A DNA stretch of 64,000 nucleotides, from contig NZ_JAINVZ010000020.1 of NCBI RefSeq assembly GCF_019890615.1, positions 1-64,000 on the forward strand. The letters are read 5' to 3'. Positions within the stretch are counted from its first letter, which is position 1, and each line of letters opens with the position of its first letter. The stretch is from Streptantibioticus parmotrematis. GTDB lineage: Bacteria; Actinomycetota; Actinomycetes; Streptomycetales; Streptomycetaceae. This document shows, piece by piece, positions 25,918-34,399 of this stretch. A model generated the notes under the pieces. That model was not told the origin of the DNA and ran no database searches. It worked only from the letters and a program-made list of their open reading frames with translations. Made by a program: the position numbers and the translations under genes.

Positions 25918-26246
25918 GCCCCTCCGCCTCCCGCCCTGTCCGATTCCGGCCGAAGCGCGAAAGCCTAGGCGTGGCGTCTGACGGGCCGCCAGTGGTTTTC
26001 CCCGCCCCTGTCGTGGAACGACACAGCCGTTCGGACTGCCACGAAGCGGTGACGTCCCGCGCTGCCACGGCTTCGCGACATACCCGTGCGAGGATCGCGA
26101 CACATGACGTTACCGGCGAACGTTACCCAAGGGGATGAAACAGTGTTTTCCGGTCGACCAGCCCACCGCCCGGCGGACGCCACAGCGCCTGCCGCGCCCG
26201 CCACCCGCGGCACAACCCCCGCGGGACCCGAGGAGTCCGTACAGAC
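25918..26246. promoter_or_regulatory. Divergent promoter region before the class A PBP gene
   Basis: 329 bp without a gene. The octamer ACGTTACC occurs twice in direct orientation at 26107-26114 and 26120-26127 (13-bp period), a possible activator or sigma-factor site. No sigma-E type GGAAC/TCT pair with correct spacing is evident. Confidence 0.35.
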
Positions 26247-28637
26247 ATGAGCAGCGACGAGCCCGCCGGGCCGCCCGGGGCGGGCGACGGCGCGGACCGG
26301 CCGCGCGACCGGGCGGCGCGCCGGGCGGAACGCAGGGCGCGCCGCAAGCGGCACGGCCTGCGGCGGCTGCTGCCCACCTGGCGGATGGTGTTCGGCGGGG
26401 CACTGCTGCTGCTCCTGCTGCTGTGCGGCGCCTTCGCCGCCGGCTACCTGCTGGTGAAGATCCCGCCCGCCAACGCCTCCGCCACCGCGCAGAGCAACAT
26501 CTACCTCTACGCGGACGGCACCACCCAGATCGCCAGCAGCGGCACCGTCAACCGGGAGAACGTGCCGCTCAGCGCGGTGCCCAAGACCGTGCAGCGGGCC
26601 GTACTGGCCGCCGAGGACCGGGACTTCTACCACGAGTCCGCGATCGACCCGCGCGCCATGGTGCGCGCCGCGTGGGACACCGTGACCGGCAAGGGCATCC
26701 AGTCCGGTTCCACCATCACCCAGCAGTACGTGAAGAACTACTACCTCAACCAGCAGCAGACGGTGAAGCGCAAGGTCGAGGAGTTCTTCATCGCCATCAA
26801 GCTCGACCGCGAACAGAGCAAGGACCAGATCCTCGAGGGCTACCTGAACACCAGCTACTTCGGCCGCAACGCCTACGGCATCCAGGCGGCCGCCCGCGCC
26901 TACTACGGCGAGGACGTCTCGCAACTCGACACCGCGCAGGGCGCCTACCTCGCCTCCCTGCTCAACGCCCCCAGCGCGTACGACGTGGTGGCCAACCCGC
27001 AGAACAAGGACCGCGCGGTGGCCCGCTGGAACTACGTGCTGGACGGCATGGTCAAGGAACACTGGCTCGCCGCTCCCACCCGTGCGTCCCTGCGCTTCCC
27101 GCAGCCGGTGCAGTCCAGCGCGCCCTCCGGCCTGTCCGGCCAGCGCGGCTACCTCGTCGAGGCGATCAGGAACTACCTGGTCGACAACAAGATCATCGAC
27201 GAGCAGACCCTGGACGCCGGCGGCTTCCGCATCACCACGACCATCGAGAAATCCAGGGAGGACGACTTCACCGCCGCTGCCCAGGACCAACTCCTCGGCA
27301 AACTCGGCGACTCCGGCACCGACCGCTACGTGCGCGCGGGCGGCGCCTCCATCGACCCGGCCACCGGGAACGTGGTCGCCCTCTACGGCGGCGTCGACTA
27401 CACCAAGCAGTACGTCGACAACGCCACCCGCCGCGACTACCAGGTCGGCTCCACCTTCAAGCCCTTCGTCTTCGCCTCCGCCGTGCAGAACGGCTCGACC
27501 ACCCAGGACGGCGACCCGATCACCCCCGACACCGTCTACGACGGCACCAACGGCCGCCAGGTACAGGGCCCGAACGGCCCCATCGGCTACGCGCCGGACA
27601 ACGAGGACGACGTCGACTACGGCGACATCACCGTCGCGCAGGCCACCAACCAGTCCGTCAACGCCGTCTACGCGCAGATGGCCGAGGACGTCGGATCCTC
27701 CAAGGTCAAGTCCACGGCTGTCTCGCTCGGCCTGCCCGCCACCACCCCGAACCTGAGCGCCTACCCGTCCATCGCGCTCGGCGTCGCCACCGCCAGCCCG
27801 CTCGACATGGCCCAGGCCTACGCGACCCTCGACGACCACGGCAGCTACCTGCCGTACACCCTCGTCACGAAAATCGTGAAGGACGGCCACACGGTACGGC
27901 TGCCGCAACGCGTCCCGAAGCCCGCGGTGAGCCGCCAGGCCGCCGACACCACGACCTCCATGCTCCAGAACGTGGTCGACGCCCCCGACGGCACCGGCAC
28001 CGCCGCCCAGGCCGCGGGCGTCCCGGCGGCCGGCAAGACCGGCACCGCGGAGGACGACAAGGCGGCCTGGTTCGCCGGGTACACGCCCGACCTGGTCACC
28101 GTCGTCGCGGTGATGGGCCAGAACTCCACCACCGGCACCCAGGAACCGCTGTACGGCGCGACCGGCCTCGACCGGGTCAACGGCGGCGGCTTCCCCGCCC
28201 AGATCTGGGCCGACTACACGGCCGCCGCCCTCAAGGGCGTGAACGTGCCCGACTTCGACCTGCACCTGCAACCCGGCGCGAGCCCCTCCCCCAGCGCCCC
28301 GCCCGACAGCAGCCCGCCCACCGACACCCCGCCGTCCCAGCCCCCGGGCACCCCGCCCGGCGAACCGTCCTCCCCGCCCGGCATGAGCCCGTCCGGCGGC
28401 GGCTTCACCGGCGGGCTCGACGGCGGCCTGGACGCGGGCGCCTCCGGCGGCACCGACGGGGGCGACAACGGCGGGGACACCTCCGGCGGCACCGACGGCG
28501 GCCCCGGCGGCACGGTCGGCCCCTCCGGCGGCACGACGAACGGCGGCACGATCGCCGGGACGGACGGCGGCACCACGATGGGCGCCGCGGGCGGCGGCGG
28601 TCCGGGCGGGGCGGGCGGACCACCACCCGCGGGCTGA
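26247..28637 (+). CDS. Class A penicillin-binding protein (glycosyltransferase/transpeptidase)
   Basis: 796 aa. The cytosolic basic N-terminus and one membrane helix (49-70) precede a GT51 transglycosylase domain with AAEDRDFYHES (catalytic Glu123) and GSTITQQYVKN. The transpeptidase domain has STFK (402-405), SVN (470-472) and KTGTAE (from Lys597). It polymerises and cross-links peptidoglycan outside the membrane. From about 675 the protein ends in a Pro/Ser-rich then Gly/Thr/Asp-rich tail of 120 residues, probably a wall-spanning disordered segment. The S. coelicolor counterpart from memory is SCO2897. Confidence 0.92.
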   Translation: MSSDEPAGPPGAGDGADRPRDRAARRAERRARRKRHGLRRLLPTWRMVFGGALLLLLLLCGAFAAGYLLVKIPPANASATAQSNIYLYADGTTQIASSGTVNRENVPLSAVPKTVQRAVLAAEDRDFYHESAIDPRAMVRAAWDTVTGKGIQSGSTITQQYVKNYYLNQQQTVKRKVEEFFIAIKLDREQSKDQILEGYLNTSYFGRNAYGIQAAARAYYGEDVSQLDTAQGAYLASLLNAPSAYDVVANPQNKDRAVARWNYVLDGMVKEHWLAAPTRASLRFPQPVQSSAPSGLSGQRGYLVEAIRNYLVDNKIIDEQTLDAGGFRITTTIEKSREDDFTAAAQDQLLGKLGDSGTDRYVRAGGASIDPATGNVVALYGGVDYTKQYVDNATRRDYQVGSTFKPFVFASAVQNGSTTQDGDPITPDTVYDGTNGRQVQGPNGPIGYAPDNEDDVDYGDITVAQATNQSVNAVYAQMAEDVGSSKVKSTAVSLGLPATTPNLSAYPSIALGVATASPLDMAQAYATLDDHGSYLPYTLVTKIVKDGHTVRLPQRVPKPAVSRQAADTTTSMLQNVVDAPDGTGTAAQAAGVPAAGKTGTAEDDKAAWFAGYTPDLVTVVAVMGQNSTTGTQEPLYGATGLDRVNGGGFPAQIWADYTAAALKGVNVPDFDLHLQPGASPSPSAPPDSSPPTDTPPSQPPGTPPGEPSSPPGMSPSGGGFTGGLDGGLDAGASGGTDGGDNGGDTSGGTDGGPGGTVGPSGGTTNGGTIAGTDGGTTMGAAGGGGPGGAGGPPPAG

Positions 28638-28685
28638 CGCGAGCCTGTTGCTGACGCGGACCTGTTGCCGACGCGGACGTGCGAG

Positions 28686-28718
28686 GGGGCGGCGGCCGAT
28701 GCGGCCGCCGCCCCTTTT
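28686..28718 (+). terminator. Intrinsic terminator of the class A PBP gene
   Basis: GGGGCGGCGGCC pairs with GGCCGCCGCCCC around a five-base loop and is followed by TTTT. It may also serve the convergent GroES-like gene. Confidence 0.8.
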
Positions 28719-28769
28719 CCGTAGGAAGGCGTCGCTTAACGAAGGTGTCGCGTGGCGAAAGATGTCGCG

Positions 28770-29138
28770 TTACAGGTACAGCCCGGTCGAGTCGTCCGCG
28801 CCCTGGAGTCGCTCGGCGGCCACCGCGTGCAGGTCGCGCTCCCGCATCAGCACGTACGCGACCCCTCGGACCTCCACCTCGGCGCGGTCCTCCGGGTCGA
28901 ACAGCACCCGGTCGCCGATCTCCACCGTGCGGACGTTCTGCCCCACGGCGACGACCTCCGCCCACGCCAGACGGCGTCCCACGGCGGCGGTCGCGGGGAT
29001 CAGGATGCCGCCGGACGAACGCCGTTCGCCCTCCGGGATGTCGGTACGCACCAGCACCCGGTCGTGCAGCATGCGGATGGGCAGCTTGTCGTGCCCGCTG
29101 CCGGGCGTGTCGATGGACGTGTTCGCACTCACGGGCAC
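28770..29138 (-). CDS. GroES-like co-chaperonin family protein
   Basis: 122 aa, a single chaperonin-10 fold with MLHDRVLVRTD, GGILIPATA and GDRVLFDPEDRAEVEVRGVAYVLMRERD. The genuine groES is normally beside groEL1; this stand-alone, longer member lacks the usual mobile-loop context and an adjacent GroEL, so its partner is unknown. GTG 29138 is assumed; GTG 29132 is equally possible. It is convergent with the PBP gene. Confidence 0.82.
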   Translation of the reverse strand: MPVSANTSIDTPGSGHDKLPIRMLHDRVLVRTDIPEGERRSSGGILIPATAAVGRRLAWAEVVAVGQNVRTVEIGDRVLFDPEDRAEVEVRGVAYVLMRERDLHAVAAERLQGADDSTGLYL

Positions 29139-29255
29139 GACGTTACCCGGCGTCCGCGCCGCACGTGGCGGGGGCCGCCGGGAAGGGCGCCGTCCCCCGG
29201 CGCCCGGCCCGCCCCCGCTGCTCGCTTCCCGCCGCTGGGTGTTCCCGCGCCGGGA

Positions 29256-29579
29256 CTACTTGTTCCTGCGCCGCGACGACAACCCCGCGACGACGACCAC
29301 CAGGGCCGCCGCCGCGACCGCGACCGGCACGATCCGCTCCAGGCGCGGAGCGCCGTCCTCCGACACCAGTTCGGCACGCACGCCCGACACGGCGCGGTTC
29401 ACCGCCACGTACGCACGGCCGGCCGTGCGGTCCACGGCCTCGCGTACCGAGGCCTTCGCGTTGTCCGTGATGGTCTTCGGGTGCACCCGCACCCCGATCT
29501 CGTCCAGCGTCACGGCGAGCTGCTGCCGCCTGCGGACGATGTCCGCCTCGATCTGAGCCGGAGTCCTGCCTTCCGACAC
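29256..29579 (-). CDS. DUF3618 small membrane protein
   Basis: 107 aa. It begins with the DUF3618 signature (QIEADIVRRRQQLAVTLDEI), a coiled-coil-like amphipathic region, and ends with one membrane helix (about 83-100) and RRRNK. The function is unknown. It is divergent from bcp, a neighbour pairing that I recall as conserved in streptomycetes. Confidence 0.85.
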   Translation of the reverse strand: MSEGRTPAQIEADIVRRRQQLAVTLDEIGVRVHPKTITDNAKASVREAVDRTAGRAYVAVNRAVSGVRAELVSEDGAPRLERIVPVAVAAAALVVVVAGLSSRRRNK

Positions 29580-29729
29580 CGCGCTGCCTCCGTCACCTTG
29601 GGTCCGTACCGTCCCTGCCGTGCGGACAGTCTGTCAGCTCGCGTCCCGGCGCGCCCCTCGGCACCCCGTCTAGGCTCTTCGCCGTACACCCGCTACCGCG
29701 TACCCCGCGCACGAACGAGGAGTCCAGCC

Positions 29730-30197
29730 ATGAGCGAGCGCCTGACGCCCGGCGACACCGCCCCCGCCTTCACCCTGCCGGACGCGGACGGCAACCAGGT
29801 CTCCCTCGCCGACCACAAGGGCCGCAAGGTCATCGTCTACTTCTACCCGGCCGCGCTCACCCCGGGCTGCACCAAGCAGGCCTGCGACTTCACCGACAAC
29901 CTCCAGCTGCTGACGGGCGCCGGGTACGACGTCATCGGCGTCTCGCCCGACAAGCCGGAGAAGCTGGCGAAGTTCCGCGACCAGGAGAACCTGAAGGTCA
30001 CGCTGGTCGCCGACCCGGACAAGAAGGTCCTGGAGGCGTACGGCGCGTTCGGCGAGAAGAAGCTCTACGGCAAGACGGTGACGGGCGTCATCCGCTCCAC
30101 GGTCGTCGTCGACGAGGACGGCAAGGTCGAGCGCGCCCTGTACAACGTCAAGGCCACCGGCCATGTAGCCAAGATCATCAAGGACCTGGGCATCTGA
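29730..30197 (+). CDS. bcp: Thioredoxin-dependent thiol peroxidase (Bcp/PrxQ)
   Basis: 155 aa peroxiredoxin. The motif ALTPGCTKQACDF gives peroxidatic Cys47 and resolving Cys52, the PrxQ spacing. It reduces peroxides using thioredoxin in the cytosol. ATG 29730 with GAGGAG upstream. It is a single gene divergent from the DUF3618 gene. Confidence 0.93.
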   Translation: MSERLTPGDTAPAFTLPDADGNQVSLADHKGRKVIVYFYPAALTPGCTKQACDFTDNLQLLTGAGYDVIGVSPDKPEKLAKFRDQENLKVTLVADPDKKVLEAYGAFGEKKLYGKTVTGVIRSTVVVDEDGKVERALYNVKATGHVAKIIKDLGI

Positions 30198-30339
30198 GGT
30201 ACCCGAGGCATCCGAGCCCGGGGCCACCGGCCGGCACTCGGCGGGCGGCCCCGGTCGCCGCCCCTGGGGTACCCGGGGCGGGCCGCAGGACAGCCACCTT
30301 CCGGCCGACGGCCTTCGCCCCCACAACGAGCCAAAAACC

Positions 30340-30460
30340 CGCCCAAGACCTATAAATACCCATATACCCACCCTTAATGAACGACCGTTTCCCGCCCCAG
30401 AAAACATGGGTTTACCGGAGGCCAAAACGTAAAGACGTTCCTTTTGCCTGGCCACCTCCT
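30340..30460 (+). promoter_or_regulatory. AT-rich promoter/leader of the ProP-like gene
   Basis: The 290-bp gap 30198-30487 is unusually A/T-rich for this genome between 30320 and 30460. TATAAAT at 30351-30357 can serve as -10 element, and AACGT-AAAG-ACGTT (30426-30439) forms a small inverted repeat in the leader. No gene is called here. Confidence 0.4.
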
Positions 30461-30487
30461 GGCAGGCCGACGAAAGGAAACCCAGCT

Positions 30488-31981
30488 GTGACGACCGAGG
30501 AGACCGTCGATCCGGCGGCGTACCGCCGCCACCGGACGCTCTTCCAGGCCATCGAACGCCGGAGGAACCCCCGTCTGCGCAGGACCGACATCACGGTCAC
30601 GGACGAGCGGGCCGTCAAACGTGCCGTGAAGGCCGCGGCGCTCGGCAACGCCATGGAGTGGTTCGACTTCGGCATCTACAGCTACCTGGCGGCCACCCTC
30701 GGTCACGTCTTCTTCCCGTCCGGCAGTAACACCACCTCCCTTCTGTCGTCCTTCGCGACGTTCGCGGTGGCGTTCCTGGTCAGGCCGCTGGGTGGCACGT
30801 TCTTCGGCCCGCTGGGCGACCGCATCGGCCGCAAGACCGTGCTGGCCGTCACAATGATCATGATGGCCATCGGCACCTTCGCGATCGGTCTGATCCCCAG
30901 CTACGCGGCGATCGGCTTCTGGTCGCCCGCCCTGCTGATCCTCTTCCGGCTCATCCAGGGCTTCTCCACCGGCGGCGAATACGGTGGCGCCTCCACGTTC
31001 ATCGCCGAGTACGCGCCCGACAAGCGACGCGGGTTCTTCGGCAGCTTCCTGGAGTTCGGCACGCTGGCCGGCTACGTGGGCGCGGCCGGGCTGGTCACCT
31101 TCCTCACCGCGGTGCTGAGTGACGACGCGATGACCTCCTGGGGCTGGCGTCTGCCGTTCCTGGTCGCCGGTCCGCTCGGCGCGGTCGGTCTGTACCTGCG
31201 GCTGAAGCTGGACGAGACCCCGGCCTTCCAGCGCCTGGAGAACGACGCGCCGCCGGTCAAGGCGACGGAGGCCGCGCAGGGCGTGGAGACACTGCCCAAG
31301 GGCGAGTTCCGAGCGATCTTCGTGGAGCAGTGGCCGCGGCTGCTGCTGTGCGTGGCGCTGGTCGCGGCGTACAACGTCACCGACTACATGCTGCTGTCGT
31401 ACATGCCGACCTACCTCAGCGACGAGCTCGACTACAGCGCGACGCACGGCCTGCTGGTGCTGCTGCTCGTGATGGTGGCGATGATGTGCCTGATCAACCA
31501 GGTGGGCCGCCTCAACGACCGCTTCGGCCGCAAGCCGCTGCTGATGGCGGGCATGCTGGGCTTCCTGGTGCTCTCCGCGCCGGCGTTCCTGCTGGTCCGG
31601 CAGGGCAGCATCATCGCGATCGTGGCCGGCATGCTGATGCTGGGGCTGTCGCTGCTGTGCCTGCTGGGCACGATGTCGGCGGCGCTGCCCGCGCTCTTCC
31701 CGACCCAGACCCGGTACGGCGCGCTGTCCATCGGCTACAACGTCTCGACGTCGCTGTTCGGCGGCACGACGCCGCTGGTGATCACCGCGCTGATCGGCCT
31801 CACCGGGAGCAAGATGACGCCCGCGTACTACGCGATGGCGGCGGCGCTGGTGGGCGTGATCGCGGTGGCCTGCATGCGGGAGACGGCCCGCCAGCCCCTG
31901 GAGGGCTCCCCGCCGGCGGTCGCCACGAAGGAGGAAGCGGCCGAGATGGTCCAGTCCCAGTCCCCGGAACCCCGCTTCTGA
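30488..31981 (+). CDS. MFS transporter, metabolite/proton symporter family (ProP-like)
   Basis: 497 aa with 12 predicted helices. The N-terminal ALGNAMEWFDFGIYSYL and the loop GDRIGRKTVLA are hallmarks of the MHS family (ProP, ShiA, KgtP). They import osmoprotectants such as proline or betaine, or carboxylates, with protons. A 50-residue cytosolic N-terminus precedes TM1. GTG 30488 lies seven bases after AAAGGAAA; the upstream ATG at 30377 in the same frame would add 37 residues but lacks a ribosome site. Confidence 0.87.
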   Translation: MTTEETVDPAAYRRHRTLFQAIERRRNPRLRRTDITVTDERAVKRAVKAAALGNAMEWFDFGIYSYLAATLGHVFFPSGSNTTSLLSSFATFAVAFLVRPLGGTFFGPLGDRIGRKTVLAVTMIMMAIGTFAIGLIPSYAAIGFWSPALLILFRLIQGFSTGGEYGGASTFIAEYAPDKRRGFFGSFLEFGTLAGYVGAAGLVTFLTAVLSDDAMTSWGWRLPFLVAGPLGAVGLYLRLKLDETPAFQRLENDAPPVKATEAAQGVETLPKGEFRAIFVEQWPRLLLCVALVAAYNVTDYMLLSYMPTYLSDELDYSATHGLLVLLLVMVAMMCLINQVGRLNDRFGRKPLLMAGMLGFLVLSAPAFLLVRQGSIIAIVAGMLMLGLSLLCLLGTMSAALPALFPTQTRYGALSIGYNVSTSLFGGTTPLVITALIGLTGSKMTPAYYAMAAALVGVIAVACMRETARQPLEGSPPAVATKEEAAEMVQSQSPEPRF

Positions 31982-32094
31982 CCCGGCCGGCCCGCCTTGG
32001 GCCCCGCTGAATTCCGTTCCTCACCCCCCCGTAACCGATCGCCCGTTCGACTCGTTCATCGGTACGAGGGCGGGTGAAACGGAGGGGGAGGGTC

Positions 32095-32757
32095 ATGGAG
32101 ACCATCAGGACCGGACGGACGGCGACGTACGACAGGACGGAGTTGGCGGCTTCCGTCGCTGAGGCGGAATGCCTGGCCGAGGTCATCGTCCGGTGCGGCG
32201 GGAGACCCACCAACGGCTCACGCGCGTACGTGCGCAAGCTCATCGCCCGCTGGGAGATCGACGCCTCCCACCTGCGGAGCGGGGCGGTCCGTCACACCGA
32301 ACGGCGACTGCGGGAAGCCGTGGCCGTGTCGCACAGCATCGCCGAGGTCGTCCGCCGTCTCGGCGTCGGCCCGGTCGGTGGCAACGAGGCGCACATCGGC
32401 CGCCGGATCGCCCGACTGGGCATCGACACGTCCCATTTCACGAGTGGCGCCCGGGATGGCGAGGTCCGGCGACGGAAGCGGGCGCGCGCGGACCCTCTGG
32501 TGCTCGGCTCACCCGGCGACGGACGGATACCAGGCGCCCGACTCCGCAAGGCGCTGCTGCGCACCGGCATACCCGAGGCCTGCGCCCTGTGCCGGACGGG
32601 TCCCTGGTGGATGGGCGAGCCCCTGCGTCTGGAGGTCGATCACCTCAACGGCGACTGGTGGGACAACCGGATCGAGAATCTGCGCATCCTGTGTCCCAAC
32701 TGCCATGCCACCACGGACACCTTCCGCGGCCGCAAACGACGCGGAGCGCTCCGGTGA
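32095..32757 (+). CDS. HNH endonuclease-like protein with two modular repeats
   Basis: 220 aa. Two similar modules of about 45 residues (16-61 and 69-116) each read as a short helix-turn-helix-like segment ending in a GIDTSHF-type motif (IDASHL; GIDTSHF). The C-terminal HNH zinc domain has Cys163/Cys166, VDHLNGDWWDNRIENL with His183 and CPNCH (Cys200, Cys203, His204). Such architectures occur in phage and bacterial homing-type HNH nucleases, where the modules probably read DNA sequence. ATG 32095 has GGGGAGGG. It is translationally coupled (GTGA overlap) to a three-module paralogue. Confidence 0.8.
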   Translation: METIRTGRTATYDRTELAASVAEAECLAEVIVRCGGRPTNGSRAYVRKLIARWEIDASHLRSGAVRHTERRLREAVAVSHSIAEVVRRLGVGPVGGNEAHIGRRIARLGIDTSHFTSGARDGEVRRRKRARADPLVLGSPGDGRIPGARLRKALLRTGIPEACALCRTGPWWMGEPLRLEVDHLNGDWWDNRIENLRILCPNCHATTDTFRGRKRRGALR

Positions 32758-33593
32758 GCCGCGACGGTCACCGCCCTCGCTGGACCGCCGACCGCCTGGC
32801 CGTCGTGGCGGCCGAGTCGAGCAGCCTGGTGGACGCACTGCGTCGGCTGGGCGGCCCCCTCGGCTCCGGACCACTGGGTTATCTGCGCCGGAGGCTGGCG
32901 CACCACGGGATCGACACCCGTCACTTCGCCGCCGAGGCCCCGCCGCCCCGGGAACGGCGCAGCTACACCCGTGCGGCGTTGGAGGAAGCCGTGGCGCGGG
33001 CCCACTCCTTCCGCGAGGTCGTCGAATGGTTCGGCGTGCCGCCGTACTCGAGCACGTACGGCCACCTCAAGCGCAGGATCGAGCGGTTCGGCATCGACAC
33101 CTCGCACTTCGACGGCGCCGATGGGCGCGGTGGCCGACTGGACGAGGCACGACTGCGTGAAGCCGTGTCCGGAGCGCGCAGCCTGGCCGAGGTGACGCGC
33201 AGGCTGGGTCTCGTGCCGGGCGGTGCCTCCCGCGCCCGGATCAAGCGTTACCTCGACGCCTACGGCGTACCCGTGCGGGGACTGCTCGGCCAGGCGCACA
33301 ACCGCGGTCGGCCCTCGCCACGACGGAAGTCGGCGGACGAGATCCTCCGGGCGCTGCCGCCGGGCTCCCCGCGGGTGAAGAGTGCGCTGCTGCGCCGAGC
33401 GCTGCGGGAGAAGGGCGTGCCCGCACGCTGCGCGAAGTGCGGCACGGGAGAGGTGTGGCACGGCCGCCGTCTCGTCCTGGAGATCGACCACGTCAGCGGG
33501 GACAGCGACGACAACCGGATCGAGAATCTGCGTCACCTGTGCCCCTCCTGTCACAGCCAGACGGGGAACTTCGCCCGGTGGCGCGGCCGGTGA
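32754..33593 (+). CDS. HNH endonuclease-like protein with three modular repeats
   Basis: 279 aa paralogue of the preceding gene. Modules at about 12-58, 73-120 and 132-178 end in GIDTRHF, GIDTSHF and a degenerate YGVPVRGL. The HNH domain has Cys226/Cys229, IDHVSGDSDDNRIENLRHL (His246) and CPSCH (Cys263, Cys266, His267). GTG 32754 overlaps the upstream stop. The stop is 26 bases before the tRNA at 33620. The tandem pair could be a domesticated homing element, a nuclease acting on a local target, or a defence gene; sequence does not decide. Confidence 0.8.
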   Translation: MSRDGHRPRWTADRLAVVAAESSSLVDALRRLGGPLGSGPLGYLRRRLAHHGIDTRHFAAEAPPPRERRSYTRAALEEAVARAHSFREVVEWFGVPPYSSTYGHLKRRIERFGIDTSHFDGADGRGGRLDEARLREAVSGARSLAEVTRRLGLVPGGASRARIKRYLDAYGVPVRGLLGQAHNRGRPSPRRKSADEILRALPPGSPRVKSALLRRALREKGVPARCAKCGTGEVWHGRRLVLEIDHVSGDSDDNRIENLRHLCPSCHSQTGNFARWRGR

Positions 33594-33619
33594 GGCGTGG
33601 CCGGTAGAGTGACGGCGGC

Positions 33620-33696
33620 GGGCCCGTACCCCAGCTGGAAGAGGGCGCCGGTTTAGGTCCGGTGTGTCGTGGGTTCGAGTCCCACCGGGCCCACCA
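33620..33696 (+). tRNA. tRNA with anticodon UAG (predicted Leu, CUA codon), class-I body
   Basis: 77 bases including encoded CCA. Acceptor GGGCCCG/CGGGCCC with A73; D arm CCC/GGG with A14 and G18-G19; anticodon stem GCCGG/CCGGT around loop TTTAGGT, giving anticodon TAG; variable loop only five bases (GTGTC); T arm GTGGG-TTCGAGT-CCCAC. Bacterial tRNA-Leu is normally class II with a long variable arm, so either isotype prediction by anticodon is misleading or this is a non-canonical leucine tRNA. CUA is a very rare codon in such GC-rich genomes. Confidence 0.85.
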
Positions 33697-33699
33697 CCG

Positions 33700-33730
33700 A
33701 GGGCGTGACATCCGACGGATGCCACGCCCT
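33700..33730. terminator. Hairpin between tRNA and rdgB
   Basis: AGGGCGTG pairs with CACGCCCT, and an inner CATCC pairs with GGATG. It begins four bases after the tRNA and probably terminates both the tRNA and the convergent rdgB transcript. Confidence 0.75.
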
Positions 33731-33737
33731 TCGTTCT

Positions 33738-34340
33738 TCAGCCCATCAACTCCCGTACCACCGGCACCAGTTCGCGGAACGCCTTGCCGCGGTGGCTGAT
33801 GGCGTTCTTCTCCTGCGGGGTCAGCTCCGCGCAGGTGCGGGTCTCGCCGTCGGGCTGGAGGATCGGGTCGTAGCCGAAGCCGCCCTCACCGGCCGGGGTC
33901 TCGCGCAGGGTGCCGTCGAGGCGGCCCTCGACGACGCGCGACGTGCCGTCCGGCAGGGCGAGCGCCGCCGCGCAGGCGAAGTGTGCCGCGCGGTGCGGCG
34001 CGGCGATGTCGGAGAGCTGGGCGAGCAGCAGGGCCAGGTTGGCCGCGTCGTCGCCGTGCCGGCCGGCCCACCGCGCGGAGAAGATGCCGGGCGCGCCGCC
34101 CAGCACGTCCACGCAGAGCCCGGAGTCGTCGGCGACCGCGGGCAGGCCGGTGGCGCCGGCGAGGGCGTGTGCCTTCAGCAGCGCGTTCTCCGCGAAGGTG
34201 ACACCGGTCTCCTTGACGTCGGGGATCTCGGGGTACGCGTCGGCGCCGACGAGTTCGACGTCGAGGCCGGCGCCGGTGAGGATCGCGCGCAGTTCGGTGA
34301 CCTTGTGGGCGTTACGGGTGGCGAGGACTAGACGCTGCAT
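33738..34340 (-). CDS. rdgB: Non-canonical purine NTP pyrophosphatase (RdgB/HAM1)
   Basis: 200 aa. N-terminal LVLATRNAHKVTEL binds nucleotide phosphate, ADDSGLCVDVLGGAPGIFSARWAG and EGGFGYDPI complete the family pattern, and the end SHRGKAF is diagnostic. It hydrolyses ITP, dITP and XTP to monophosphates, keeping them out of DNA and RNA. It is near rph, as in many actinobacteria, but here an HxlR/MFS pair, a lipoprotein gene and their promoters separate the two. Confidence 0.94.
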   Translation of the reverse strand: MQRLVLATRNAHKVTELRAILTGAGLDVELVGADAYPEIPDVKETGVTFAENALLKAHALAGATGLPAVADDSGLCVDVLGGAPGIFSARWAGRHGDDAANLALLLAQLSDIAAPHRAAHFACAAALALPDGTSRVVEGRLDGTLRETPAGEGGFGYDPILQPDGETRTCAELTPQEKNAISHRGKAFRELVPVVRELMG

Positions 34341-34399
34341 GGGGCGATTATGCCGTCCGCCCCGGTCACGAGCCCGTCCGCCCGAGGGCGGTCCGCCTC

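Noticed and set aside
25965-28271. Long minus-strand frame opposite the class A PBP gene
   Set aside because: Val/Gly/Asp-rich antisense translation without any motif, while the sense strand has all PBP motifs.
32074-33696. HNH pair as part of an insertion sequence or integrated plasmid
   Set aside because: No integrase, transposase, terminal inverted repeats or duplicated tRNA 3' end is visible around the locus.
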